Assembly (NCBI GenBank): GCA_947585615.1
Contig: CANPXD010000012.1
Location: forward strand, 1-34,847
DNA length: 34,847 nucleotides
DNA from: an uncultured Clostridia bacterium
GTDB taxonomy: Bacteria; Bacillota; Clostridia; Oscillospirales; Acutalibacteraceae
Direction: 5' to 3'
The notes below the pieces were generated by a model that was not told the DNA's origin, did not search any database, and saw nothing but the letters and a program-made list of their open reading frames with translations. Shown in pieces: positions 1 to 6,898 of this stretch. The translations under genes were made by a program, and so were the position numbers. How positions within the stretch are numbered: the stretch's first letter is position 1; each line of letters starts with the position of its first letter.

Positions 1-379
1 TGAGCGCGACGAAAAAGAAACAGGAGAGCGCGCCCTTCTCAATTTCGGACATACGGCAGGTCACGCCATTGAGAAACTTCACAATTTTACGGGGATTTCA
101 CACGGCGAGGCTGTCGGTATCGGAATGGTTATGATTACCGAGGCAGGAGAAAGAATGGGCATTACAGAAACGGGAACTTCGGACAGAATCAAAAGAGTAC
201 TTCGCAAATATTCACTTAAAACTCAGAACGATGATTCAGTTGAGGATATTGTTAAAGCGATGTATCATGATAAAAAACGAACAGGTTCGGGGATTAAATT
301 CATAATGCTGAGAACAATCGGCGAAAGCTTTATTTATCCCGTTGGCGCAGATAAAACAGGAGAGTTATTCGGAATTTAA
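1..379 (+). CDS. aroB: 3-dehydroquinate synthase, C-terminal part (cut by window start)
   Basis: Reading from base 2 gives an open frame without a start, so the gene begins before the window. The visible part carries the two metal-binding signatures of dehydroquinate synthase: LNFGHTAGHAIE, and HGEAVGIGM about 20 residues later, followed by the usual all-alpha C-terminal domain. The enzyme converts DAHP to 3-dehydroquinate, the second step of the cytoplasmic shikimate pathway, using NAD and a divalent metal. The stop codon lies one base before the ATG of aroA, so the two genes are probably cotranscribed and translationally coupled. The identity is supported by motifs and by the aro neighbours; only the N-terminal NAD-binding half cannot be judged. 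Confidence 0.95.
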   Translation, partial: ERDEKETGERALLNFGHTAGHAIEKLHNFTGISHGEAVGIGMVMITEAGERMGITETGTSDRIKRVLRKYSLKTQNDDSVEDIVKAMYHDKKRTGSGIKFIMLRTIGESFIYPVGADKTGELFGI

Positions 380-380
380 A

Positions 381-1598
381 ATGAAAAAGGTTTTGCTTAA
401 AAATTCGACACTTAACGGAAGCGTTATCCTGCCGCCGTCAAAATCAGCGGCACACAGGGCGCTCGTTTGCTCTTTTTTGTCGGGCGGCGGCACGGTATAC
501 CCTATAATAGATTCAAAGGATATGAAGGCGATGCGGCAGGCTGTTTCGGCGCTTGAAAACGGTAAAAGCACAGTTGACTGCATTGAATCGGGAAATACCC
601 TGAGATTTATGATACCCGTTGCGGCGGCTCTCGGAAAAAAGGTTACTTTTACAGGCTCAGGCAGACTTCCGGAAAGACCGATCGGAGACTATCTGCGGCT
701 TTTGCCCGAGCATGGCGTCAAATGCGTTTCAGACGGTTCTCTGCCGCTTTCAATTGAGGGAAGTCTTACTCCCGGAAGATACGAAATCGCAGGCAACATA
801 AGTTCTCAGTACATAACAGGACTTCTGCTCGCTCTTCCGATTCTTGACGGGGACAGTGAAATCGTGCTTACAACTGCTCTTGAAAGCAAACCCTATGTTG
901 ATATGACGATTAAAGTTATGCGCGATTTCGGTGTGGCTGTCGAAGAAAGAAACAACGGCTATTTTGTCAGAGGGAATCAGAGGTATTTGAAAAGAGATTA
1001 CCGTGTTGAATCGGACTGGTCTCAGGCGGCGTTCTTCCTTGCGGCAGGAGCGCTCGGCGGAGACGTAACGGTTGAGGGTCTTGATATTGATTCCGTTCAG
1101 GGAGACAAAGAAATTGTTAATATTTTAAAAAGCTTCGGAGCAAAGATTAAAATAAGCAAAAATGAAATCAGAAGCAGAAAATCGGAGCTTCGCGGAACGG
1201 AGATCAATGTTTCCGATATTCCCGACACAGTTCCGACCCTTGCGGTTGTTGCCTCCTTTGCAAAGGGAAGAACGGTAATAAGCGGCGGAGAAAGGCTGAG
1301 ATATAAGGAATCGGACAGAATTAACAGTGTTGTTTCAAATCTGAAAAAAATGGGTGTAAACGTTCAGGAAACGCCTGACGGTATGATCATTAACGGTTCA
1401 AATGTTAAGGGCGCGCAGCTTGACGGTTTTAATGACCATAGAATAGTCATGGCATTCAGCATTGCCGCTCTTTTTGCGGACGGTGAAACCTATATTACGC
1501 AGGCGGACAGCGTGAACAAAACATATCCTGATTTTTTTGAAGATTACAACAGGCTTGGAGGTAAGGCAAGTGTCATCGGTGATGGGGAAGAATATTAA
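381..1598 (+). CDS. aroA: 3-phosphoshikimate 1-carboxyvinyltransferase (EPSP synthase)
   Basis: 405 residues, close to the usual 420-450. It joins shikimate-3-phosphate and phosphoenolpyruvate to form EPSP. Visible family motifs are PPSKSAAHRAL near the N-terminus (substrate-binding Lys and Arg), ESKPYVDMT in the middle, YKESDRI, and DHRIVMAFSIAA near the C-terminus. I chose the ATG at 381 because it puts the PPSKS motif at the usual distance from the start; an upstream TTG at 342 in the same frame would overlap aroB without need. A purine-rich CAGGAGAG lies about 17 bases upstream, which is long, so coupling to aroB translation is likely. The PEP/glyphosate-site motif reads GNTLRF (residues 71-76) instead of the enterobacterial GTAMRP. 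Confidence 0.95.
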   Translation: MKKVLLKNSTLNGSVILPPSKSAAHRALVCSFLSGGGTVYPIIDSKDMKAMRQAVSALENGKSTVDCIESGNTLRFMIPVAAALGKKVTFTGSGRLPERPIGDYLRLLPEHGVKCVSDGSLPLSIEGSLTPGRYEIAGNISSQYITGLLLALPILDGDSEIVLTTALESKPYVDMTIKVMRDFGVAVEERNNGYFVRGNQRYLKRDYRVESDWSQAAFFLAAGALGGDVTVEGLDIDSVQGDKEIVNILKSFGAKIKISKNEIRSRKSELRGTEINVSDIPDTVPTLAVVASFAKGRTVISGGERLRYKESDRINSVVSNLKKMGVNVQETPDGMIINGSNVKGAQLDGFNDHRIVMAFSIAALFADGETYITQADSVNKTYPDFFEDYNRLGGKASVIGDGEEY

Positions 1599-2643
1599 AC
1601 TATCTGTGTTCGGAGAAAGCCACGGCGAGGCAATAGGATGTGTTATTGATGGCTTTCCGAGCGGAGTTAAGCTGGACTTTGATAAAATCAATATGCAGAT
1701 GCAGCGCAGAGCGCCCGGGAAAGACAGAACCTCAACCGCGCGCAAAGAGGGCGATGAACCCCATATTCTCAGCGGTGTGCTCAAAGGTGTTACTACCGGC
1801 GCGCCCATTTCAATGATTATTGAAAACACAAATGTGCACAGCGGCGATTACGGCAATTTATCAGCCGTTCCTCGTCCCGGACACAGCGATTATCCCGCAT
1901 ATGTCAAATACGGCGGTCATAATGATATAAGAGGCGGCGGCCATTTCAGTGGAAGATTGACTGCTCCGCTCGTTTTTGCAGGCGCGCTTGCAAGGCAGGT
2001 ACTTGAGAAAAAAGGGATAAAAATCGGAGCGCATATAAGCCGTATAGGAAATGTCTGTGATGAAAGCTTTGACAAGTGCAATATTGCAGACGAGCTTCTG
2101 GAATGTCTTGCGGCAGACTCTTTTGCAACAATCAGTACAGATAAGGAAATGCAGATGAGAGCAGTTATTGAGGATGCAAGGCTGATGGGCGATTCGGTAG
2201 GCGGTGAGATTGAATGCGCGGCTGTCGGGCTTCCTGTCGGACTTTGCTCAAATATGTTTGACACCGCGGAAAGCAGACTTTCGTCAGCTTTGTTCGCTAT
2301 TCCCGCCGTAAAGGGTGTTCAGTTCGGCGCAGGCTTTGATTTTGCCCGTATGTACGGCAGCGAAGCAAACGACGGCTATGAGATCAGGAATGGCAAAGTG
2401 AGTCTTATCTCCAATAATAACGGTGGAATTCTCGGTGGTATGACAGACGGCGCTCCGATTGTATTTTCAGTTGCAATCAAACCGACTCCGTCAATCTCCG
2501 TTCCGCAGAGAAGCATTAATTTGCAGACTATGGAAAATGAAACGCTGACTGTTCGAGGCAGGCACGATCCCTGTATCGTACCGAGAGCCGTAAGCGTTGT
2601 TGAGGCGGTAACGGCATTTGTGCTTCTTGATATGATTATGTGA
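1570..2643 (+). CDS. aroC: Chorismate synthase
   Basis: 357 residues, a normal length. It makes chorismate from EPSP with reduced FMN, the last shared step of aromatic biosynthesis. Motifs seen: FGESHGEAIG near the N-terminus, RRAPGKDR, RPGHSDYPAYVKYG, the glycine-rich DIRGGGHFSGR, and GILGGMTDGAP. I chose GTG at 1570 over the ATG at 1582 because GGAGG sits at 1557-1561 with an ideal 8-base spacer, and the resulting start (M-S-S-V-M-G-K-N) matches how chorismate synthases usually begin. This makes the gene overlap the end of aroA by 29 bases, with its ribosome binding site inside aroA, which points to coupled translation. Confidence 0.95.
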   Translation: MSSVMGKNIKLSVFGESHGEAIGCVIDGFPSGVKLDFDKINMQMQRRAPGKDRTSTARKEGDEPHILSGVLKGVTTGAPISMIIENTNVHSGDYGNLSAVPRPGHSDYPAYVKYGGHNDIRGGGHFSGRLTAPLVFAGALARQVLEKKGIKIGAHISRIGNVCDESFDKCNIADELLECLAADSFATISTDKEMQMRAVIEDARLMGDSVGGEIECAAVGLPVGLCSNMFDTAESRLSSALFAIPAVKGVQFGAGFDFARMYGSEANDGYEIRNGKVSLISNNNGGILGGMTDGAPIVFSVAIKPTPSISVPQRSINLQTMENETLTVRGRHDPCIVPRAVSVVEAVTAFVLLDMIM

Positions 2644-2664
2644 AAAACAGAGGAATAATATAGT

Positions 2665-3798
2665 ATGGATTTACTTGATTTAAGAAAGCAAATAGACGAT
2701 ATTGATGAAAAGCTGATTCCTCTTTTGCTTCAGCGCATGAAAATTTCCGAACAGGTTGCGGAATATAAGGTGCAGCGCGGATTACCTGTTCTTAACGAAC
2801 AGAGAGAAAAAGAAATTCTTGATGATGTTCATTTGAAATGCGGCGAACAGGGCGACACGATCGCAACGGTTTTTGCGGCAACGATTGATGCCTCACGTGC
2901 GCTTCAGCATAAAATCATCGGCGGGGGAAAAGAGCTGCGAAACACGATTGAGCAGGCGGTTACGGATAAAGAACTTGCTGCTTCGGCGGGACCTGTCGGA
3001 TGCGCGGGAGTTGAAGGCTGTTATGCGTGGGAGACTGCAAAAAGACTTTTTCCAAATGCGCCCGTTAAATACTACAATCGGTTTGAGGATGTGTTTGAAG
3101 CAGTAAATCGCGGCGAAGTGCAGTTCGGAATAATACCGGTTGAGAATTCAACGGCAGGCTCGGTTCACGAATCGTACGACCTGATAATGAAATATAAATT
3201 TTATGTGACGGGATCGTATTCACTTGGAATAAATCATTGCCTTTGCGCGAAGCCGGACGCTGAATACGAAAATATACAGGAAGTATACAGTCATCCGCAG
3301 GCGCTTGCGCAATGCTCAAAGTTTTTAAGTGATTTTGATTTTACGGGAATTAATTTCAGCAACACCGCTGCTGCGGCAAAATACGTTTCGGAAAGCCCGG
3401 AAAAAAATATTGCCGCAATATGTATGTCCGATGCGGCAAAGAAATACGGACTTAAAATCTTTAAAACGGGTATACAGAATATAAGCAGTAACAAAACAAG
3501 ATTTATTATTATTTCAAAAAAAATTATGATAGAAAAAAATGCCGATAAAATCTCGCTCATTTTCTCTGTATCGCATACAACCGGCTCGCTCTACAGGGTT
3601 CTCGGCAGATTCTCAATGACGGGACTCAATCTTACGAAGCTTGAGTCAAGACCTATAGGCAACGGCGAGTTCAGCTACTGTTTTTATACGGATCTAATGG
3701 GCAATATAAAGGATGAAAAAACACTTGATTTGCTCTGCGCTTTATCATCCGAGCTTCCAAACTTCAAATTTCTCGGAAATTATCACGAATACAACTAA
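2665..3798 (+). CDS. pheA: Bifunctional chorismate mutase / prephenate dehydratase (P-protein)
   Basis: 377 residues with three domains in order. Residues 1-85 are an AroQ-type chorismate mutase (LRKQIDDID at the start, then QRMKISEQVAEYK). Residues about 105-285 are prephenate dehydratase, with PVENSTAGSVHESYDL and the catalytic TRF at 278-280. Residues about 293-377 are an ACT domain carrying the ESRP motif known to bind phenylalanine in the E. coli enzyme, so feedback inhibition by Phe is expected. It turns chorismate into phenylpyruvate. ATG 2665 is preceded by AGAGGA. It follows aroC by 21 bases, so it belongs to the aro operon and directs flux to Phe. No tyrA is present in the window. 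Confidence 0.95.
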   Translation: MDLLDLRKQIDDIDEKLIPLLLQRMKISEQVAEYKVQRGLPVLNEQREKEILDDVHLKCGEQGDTIATVFAATIDASRALQHKIIGGGKELRNTIEQAVTDKELAASAGPVGCAGVEGCYAWETAKRLFPNAPVKYYNRFEDVFEAVNRGEVQFGIIPVENSTAGSVHESYDLIMKYKFYVTGSYSLGINHCLCAKPDAEYENIQEVYSHPQALAQCSKFLSDFDFTGINFSNTAAAAKYVSESPEKNIAAICMSDAAKKYGLKIFKTGIQNISSNKTRFIIISKKIMIEKNADKISLIFSVSHTTGSLYRVLGRFSMTGLNLTKLESRPIGNGEFSYCFYTDLMGNIKDEKTLDLLCALSSELPNFKFLGNYHEYN

Positions 3799-3824
3799 TT
3801 TTTTCTGATTGTGAGGACTTGTTA

Positions 3825-4595
3825 TTGAAAAAAAGCAAACGCCATCAGACAAATTTAATATCAATGATCATAATTGTTGTAACGGTTGTTCTGCTTGTTT
3901 TTCTGTCTGTTTGTCTTTACAGGCAGCCGAGCCTTGAGATAAGATTTAACGTTCTGATAAATTGGCTCTCCAAAATCGAAAACGCCGTTGCAGGACTTGA
4001 CAGTCAGGTTGAGATCCTTATCTGCATATTTGCTCTTTACATTGCGAAATGCCAGCTTCCGATACCTATGGGAGCGCTGTGCGTTATTTCGGGTATAGTT
4101 TTTTCATTGCCGAACGCCATAATCATCAACACCGTTTTTATCGCGTTTTTTTATACTGTTAAATACGTTGAGGGGCTTTGGATAGGCGGTGGCTGGGCAA
4201 TGATGATTCTCAATATCCGCCAGATAAAATTTATCAAGCAGTGGGTTATGTTCAAAGGTTCGGGAAATCCGTATATCCTTGTTGTTTCCCGTCTTGTACC
4301 GTCTATTCCGCTGGGAATGGTTTCAAAGCTCTACGGTTCGATGCACTATGATTTTGTTTACTACCTTTGCCTCAGTCTTTTAGGCTTTTTTCCGAGACTT
4401 TATATCTATACGAAAATAGGTACGGTAATCTATAATCCTTTTTCAAGAGAATTTATAGCTCTCTTAATGGTCATTGTTGCGTTTACGGGCATTTCGTGCC
4501 TTGTTTTCAATATTTTCTACGGCAGAAAGTCACGCCAGATGACGCAGACCCTTTTGCTTTATTCTCAGAAGCAGAAGTATAGAATCGTTTTATAG
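3825..4595 (+). CDS. VTT/DedA (TVP38/TMEM64-like) family membrane protein
   Basis: 256 residues with a basic N-terminus (KKSKRH), a first membrane segment at about residues 12-30, and several later hydrophobic stretches. The core contains SRLVPSIPLGMVSKLYGSM followed by a LLGFFPRLYIYTKIG stretch, the arginine/proline/glycine pattern of VTT (SNARE-associated/DedA) proteins. Known relatives are lipid scramblases or undecaprenyl-phosphate translocases; the substrate here cannot be told. I chose TTG 3825 because GAGG at 3813-3816 has an 8-base spacer to it; the TTG at 3819 would be too close. It starts 26 bases after pheA and is followed 47 bases later by a sugar kinase, so it may bridge two functions in one transcript. 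Confidence 0.75.
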   Translation: MKKSKRHQTNLISMIIIVVTVVLLVFLSVCLYRQPSLEIRFNVLINWLSKIENAVAGLDSQVEILICIFALYIAKCQLPIPMGALCVISGIVFSLPNAIIINTVFIAFFYTVKYVEGLWIGGGWAMMILNIRQIKFIKQWVMFKGSGNPYILVVSRLVPSIPLGMVSKLYGSMHYDFVYYLCLSLLGFFPRLYIYTKIGTVIYNPFSREFIALLMVIVAFTGISCLVFNIFYGRKSRQMTQTLLLYSQKQKYRIVL

Positions 4596-4642
4596 CAGGC
4601 ACGTGTGCTTTGCAGGCGGCGCCCGATGAAAGGAGTAATATT

Positions 4643-5923
4643 ATGAAACCTCAGGAATATATCGAAGCTATAAACAGCGGACAGGCAGATGAAAAGCTGA
4701 AAGCTGTCTATGTGCTCGACAACGCGGTGGAGCGCCAGAGGGCGCGTTACATAAACACCATCAGGGAATTTATCAGAATTTTCGGTGATGACAGGGACGT
4801 TATCATAACTTCGGCGCCCGGAAGAACCGAAATATGCGGAAATCATACAGACCACAACAACGGGAAGGTGTTGGCGGCGTCGGTCAATCTTGACGCGATA
4901 GCAGTCTGCGCGCCGAATCGTGATGGAATTGTCCGCGTTCAGTCTATCGGGCACGAGATGAACGTTGTTGATACGGAAAAACTCCTGCCCGATGAAAATG
5001 AATTCGGTCATTCAACCGCAATGGTCAGAGGCGTTGTTGCCAAAATAAAGGATTTGGGTTATAAAATCGGAGGCTTTGATGCCGTAACCAATTCGGATGT
5101 TATGGGAGGAAGCGGACTTTCTTCCTCTGCGGCATTTGAAGTTTTGCTCGGAACAACCATTTCACATATGTTCAACGACGGAAAAATCAGTGCCGTAGAC
5201 ATCGCGAAAATCGCGCAGTACAGCGAAAATGTGTTTTTCGGAAAACCGTGCGGTCTTCTTGACCAAACGGCGTCGTCGGTGGGAACGTTTGTGGCGATTG
5301 ATTTTAAATCAACGGAAAACCCGATTATCAAGAAAATTGATTTTGATTTTTCAAAAAGTGGACATTCTCTCTGTATTGTTGACACAGGCGGAAATCACAG
5401 CGATCTTACCGATGATTACGCCGCTGTGAGAAATGAAATGGAGAGTGTTGCGCAGGCGATGGGAAAGAGTGTTCTGCGTGAGATCAGCTTTGAGGAATTT
5501 AAAAATGCCGTTGCGTCTCTTGCAGGCAAAGTAAACGACCGCGCAATCCTCAGGGCATATCATTTCTACGGCGAAAATATGCGTGTGGATAACGCTGTTA
5601 AGGCTCTTGAAAACAATGATTTTGAAGCTTTTAAGCAGATTATTCTTGAAAGCGGCAGATCTTCTTATATGTATAATCAAAATGTTTATTCTCCGACAGA
5701 CACCGCGCAACAGAAAATTTCGCTTGCACTTTGTTTAACCGAGGATATTATCGGAGGCAGCGGCGCTTACCGTGTTCACGGAGGCGGTTTTGCAGGAACG
5801 ATTCAGGCCTTTGTTCCGAATAATTTGCTTGACACTTACAAAAGCAGAATGGAAAGCGTTTTCGGCACAGGAAGCTGCCACGTTCTGATTATAAGACCGG
5901 TGGGCGGAACAAGAGTTATGTAA
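4643..5923 (+). CDS. Galactokinase-like GHMP sugar kinase, divergent
   Basis: 426 residues. The three GHMP kinase motifs are present: motif 1 SAPGRTEICGNHTDHNNG at residues 57-74, motif 2 GGSGLSSSAAF at about 155-165 (phosphate-binding loop), and motif 3 GGGFAGTIQAF near the C-terminus. LLDQTAS at about 205-211 carries the likely catalytic Asp207. The family phosphorylates galactose at C1 with ATP. ATG 4643 has AAAGGAG at 4629-4635. Oddly, motif 1 reads GNHTDH where classical galactokinases have GEHTDY, so the Glu that contacts the sugar is Asn67; this may change the sugar accepted. No galT, galE or galM lies nearby. It sits between a VTT protein and a lipid kinase. Confidence 0.82.
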   Translation: MKPQEYIEAINSGQADEKLKAVYVLDNAVERQRARYINTIREFIRIFGDDRDVIITSAPGRTEICGNHTDHNNGKVLAASVNLDAIAVCAPNRDGIVRVQSIGHEMNVVDTEKLLPDENEFGHSTAMVRGVVAKIKDLGYKIGGFDAVTNSDVMGGSGLSSSAAFEVLLGTTISHMFNDGKISAVDIAKIAQYSENVFFGKPCGLLDQTASSVGTFVAIDFKSTENPIIKKIDFDFSKSGHSLCIVDTGGNHSDLTDDYAAVRNEMESVAQAMGKSVLREISFEEFKNAVASLAGKVNDRAILRAYHFYGENMRVDNAVKALENNDFEAFKQIILESGRSSYMYNQNVYSPTDTAQQKISLALCLTEDIIGGSGAYRVHGGGFAGTIQAFVPNNLLDTYKSRMESVFGTGSCHVLIIRPVGGTRVM

Positions 5924-5938
5924 TAAGGTGAGCAGTTT

Positions 5939-6895
5939 ATGAAATACGTTTTTATAGAAAATCCGATTGCCGGAAATAAAATCCGAAGGCTTTTGTTTAA
6001 GCAGGTTCAGTCTGCATTCAGACTCAATCCTGATGATGAGATGATTATTGAGGAAACCAAATACGGCGGTCATGCCAAGGAAATCGCAGCCGATTACGCT
6101 GTGAACTACGGCAGGGACTGTGTTATCGTATCCTGCGGAGGCGATGGCACGGTACACGAGGTGGCGAACGGTCTTGCCAATACCGAAACGCCGCTTATGC
6201 TTCTTCCGTTCGGAACGGGAAACGACTTTGCAAAAAAAATATACGGCGTGAAAAAAATCGACGCATTCAACGTCGTAAAAGCTTTCGGGCTGCACAGCGG
6301 AAAAATAAAATACCGTGTTAAGCCGATTGATTTGATTGATTATAACGGTGAAAAGTGCATAAACGTTATGAGCTACGGTCTTGACACAAAGGTTGAAACA
6401 ATCGGGAAAAAGCTTTCGGATAAATTTAAGTTTCTCGGTCATCAGGCGTATAATATTGCGATTATTCCTTCGATTATGCAGTCTATGAAATATAAAATCA
6501 ATATTGATATAAATTGCATTGATGATAACGGCAAGCCTTATAAAATAACAAAGACTCCTATGGATTACACCCTGTTTGCGATCTGCAATGCCAGCTATTA
6601 CGGCGGCGGCTTTTGTCCTGCTCCGGACGCACGCCTTGACGACGGATTGCTTGATTACTGCATTGCCGACGCAATGAATCTGGTGCAGGCGCTTCCACTT
6701 ATTCCGAGATACAGCGCCGGCACTGCAAACGAGTATTCGGATAAAATACATATCGGACACGTTGTCGGGGGCAGGATATGGACGGCGGACGGCAAACCGC
6801 TTCTCGGCAACTGCGACGGTGAAAATTTTGATTACACGGAAGTTCGTTTCAGAATTGAAGAAAAAGCGTTAAATCTATGCTTCATTGAGGATTAA
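5939..6895 (+). CDS. Diacylglycerol kinase-family lipid kinase (DAGK_cat / YegS-BmrU type)
   Basis: 318 residues. The nucleotide-binding signature CGGDGTVHEVANGL lies at about residues 66-79 and PFGTGNDFAKK at 90-100; both are diagnostic of the DAGK catalytic family, which also holds bacterial DgkB and eukaryotic sphingosine and ceramide kinases. The N-terminus (FIENPIAGN) matches the family's usual NP-x-aG pattern. It should phosphorylate a lipid hydroxyl (diacylglycerol or a related lipid) at the inner membrane face; the substrate cannot be read from sequence. ATG 5939 has AAGGTGA just upstream and lies 15 bases after the sugar kinase; the next gene starts 3 bases after its stop, so it is firmly in an operon with a glycosidase. 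Confidence 0.88.
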   Translation: MKYVFIENPIAGNKIRRLLFKQVQSAFRLNPDDEMIIEETKYGGHAKEIAADYAVNYGRDCVIVSCGGDGTVHEVANGLANTETPLMLLPFGTGNDFAKKIYGVKKIDAFNVVKAFGLHSGKIKYRVKPIDLIDYNGEKCINVMSYGLDTKVETIGKKLSDKFKFLGHQAYNIAIIPSIMQSMKYKINIDINCIDDNGKPYKITKTPMDYTLFAICNASYYGGGFCPAPDARLDDGLLDYCIADAMNLVQALPLIPRYSAGTANEYSDKIHIGHVVGGRIWTADGKPLLGNCDGENFDYTEVRFRIEEKALNLCFIED

Positions 6896-6898
6896 TTT

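Noticed and set aside
5735-6760. Long - strand open frame of 341 codons opposite the lipid kinase
   Set aside because: It is a shadow of well-supported + strand genes with clear kinase motifs; it has no recognisable domain and spans two genes.
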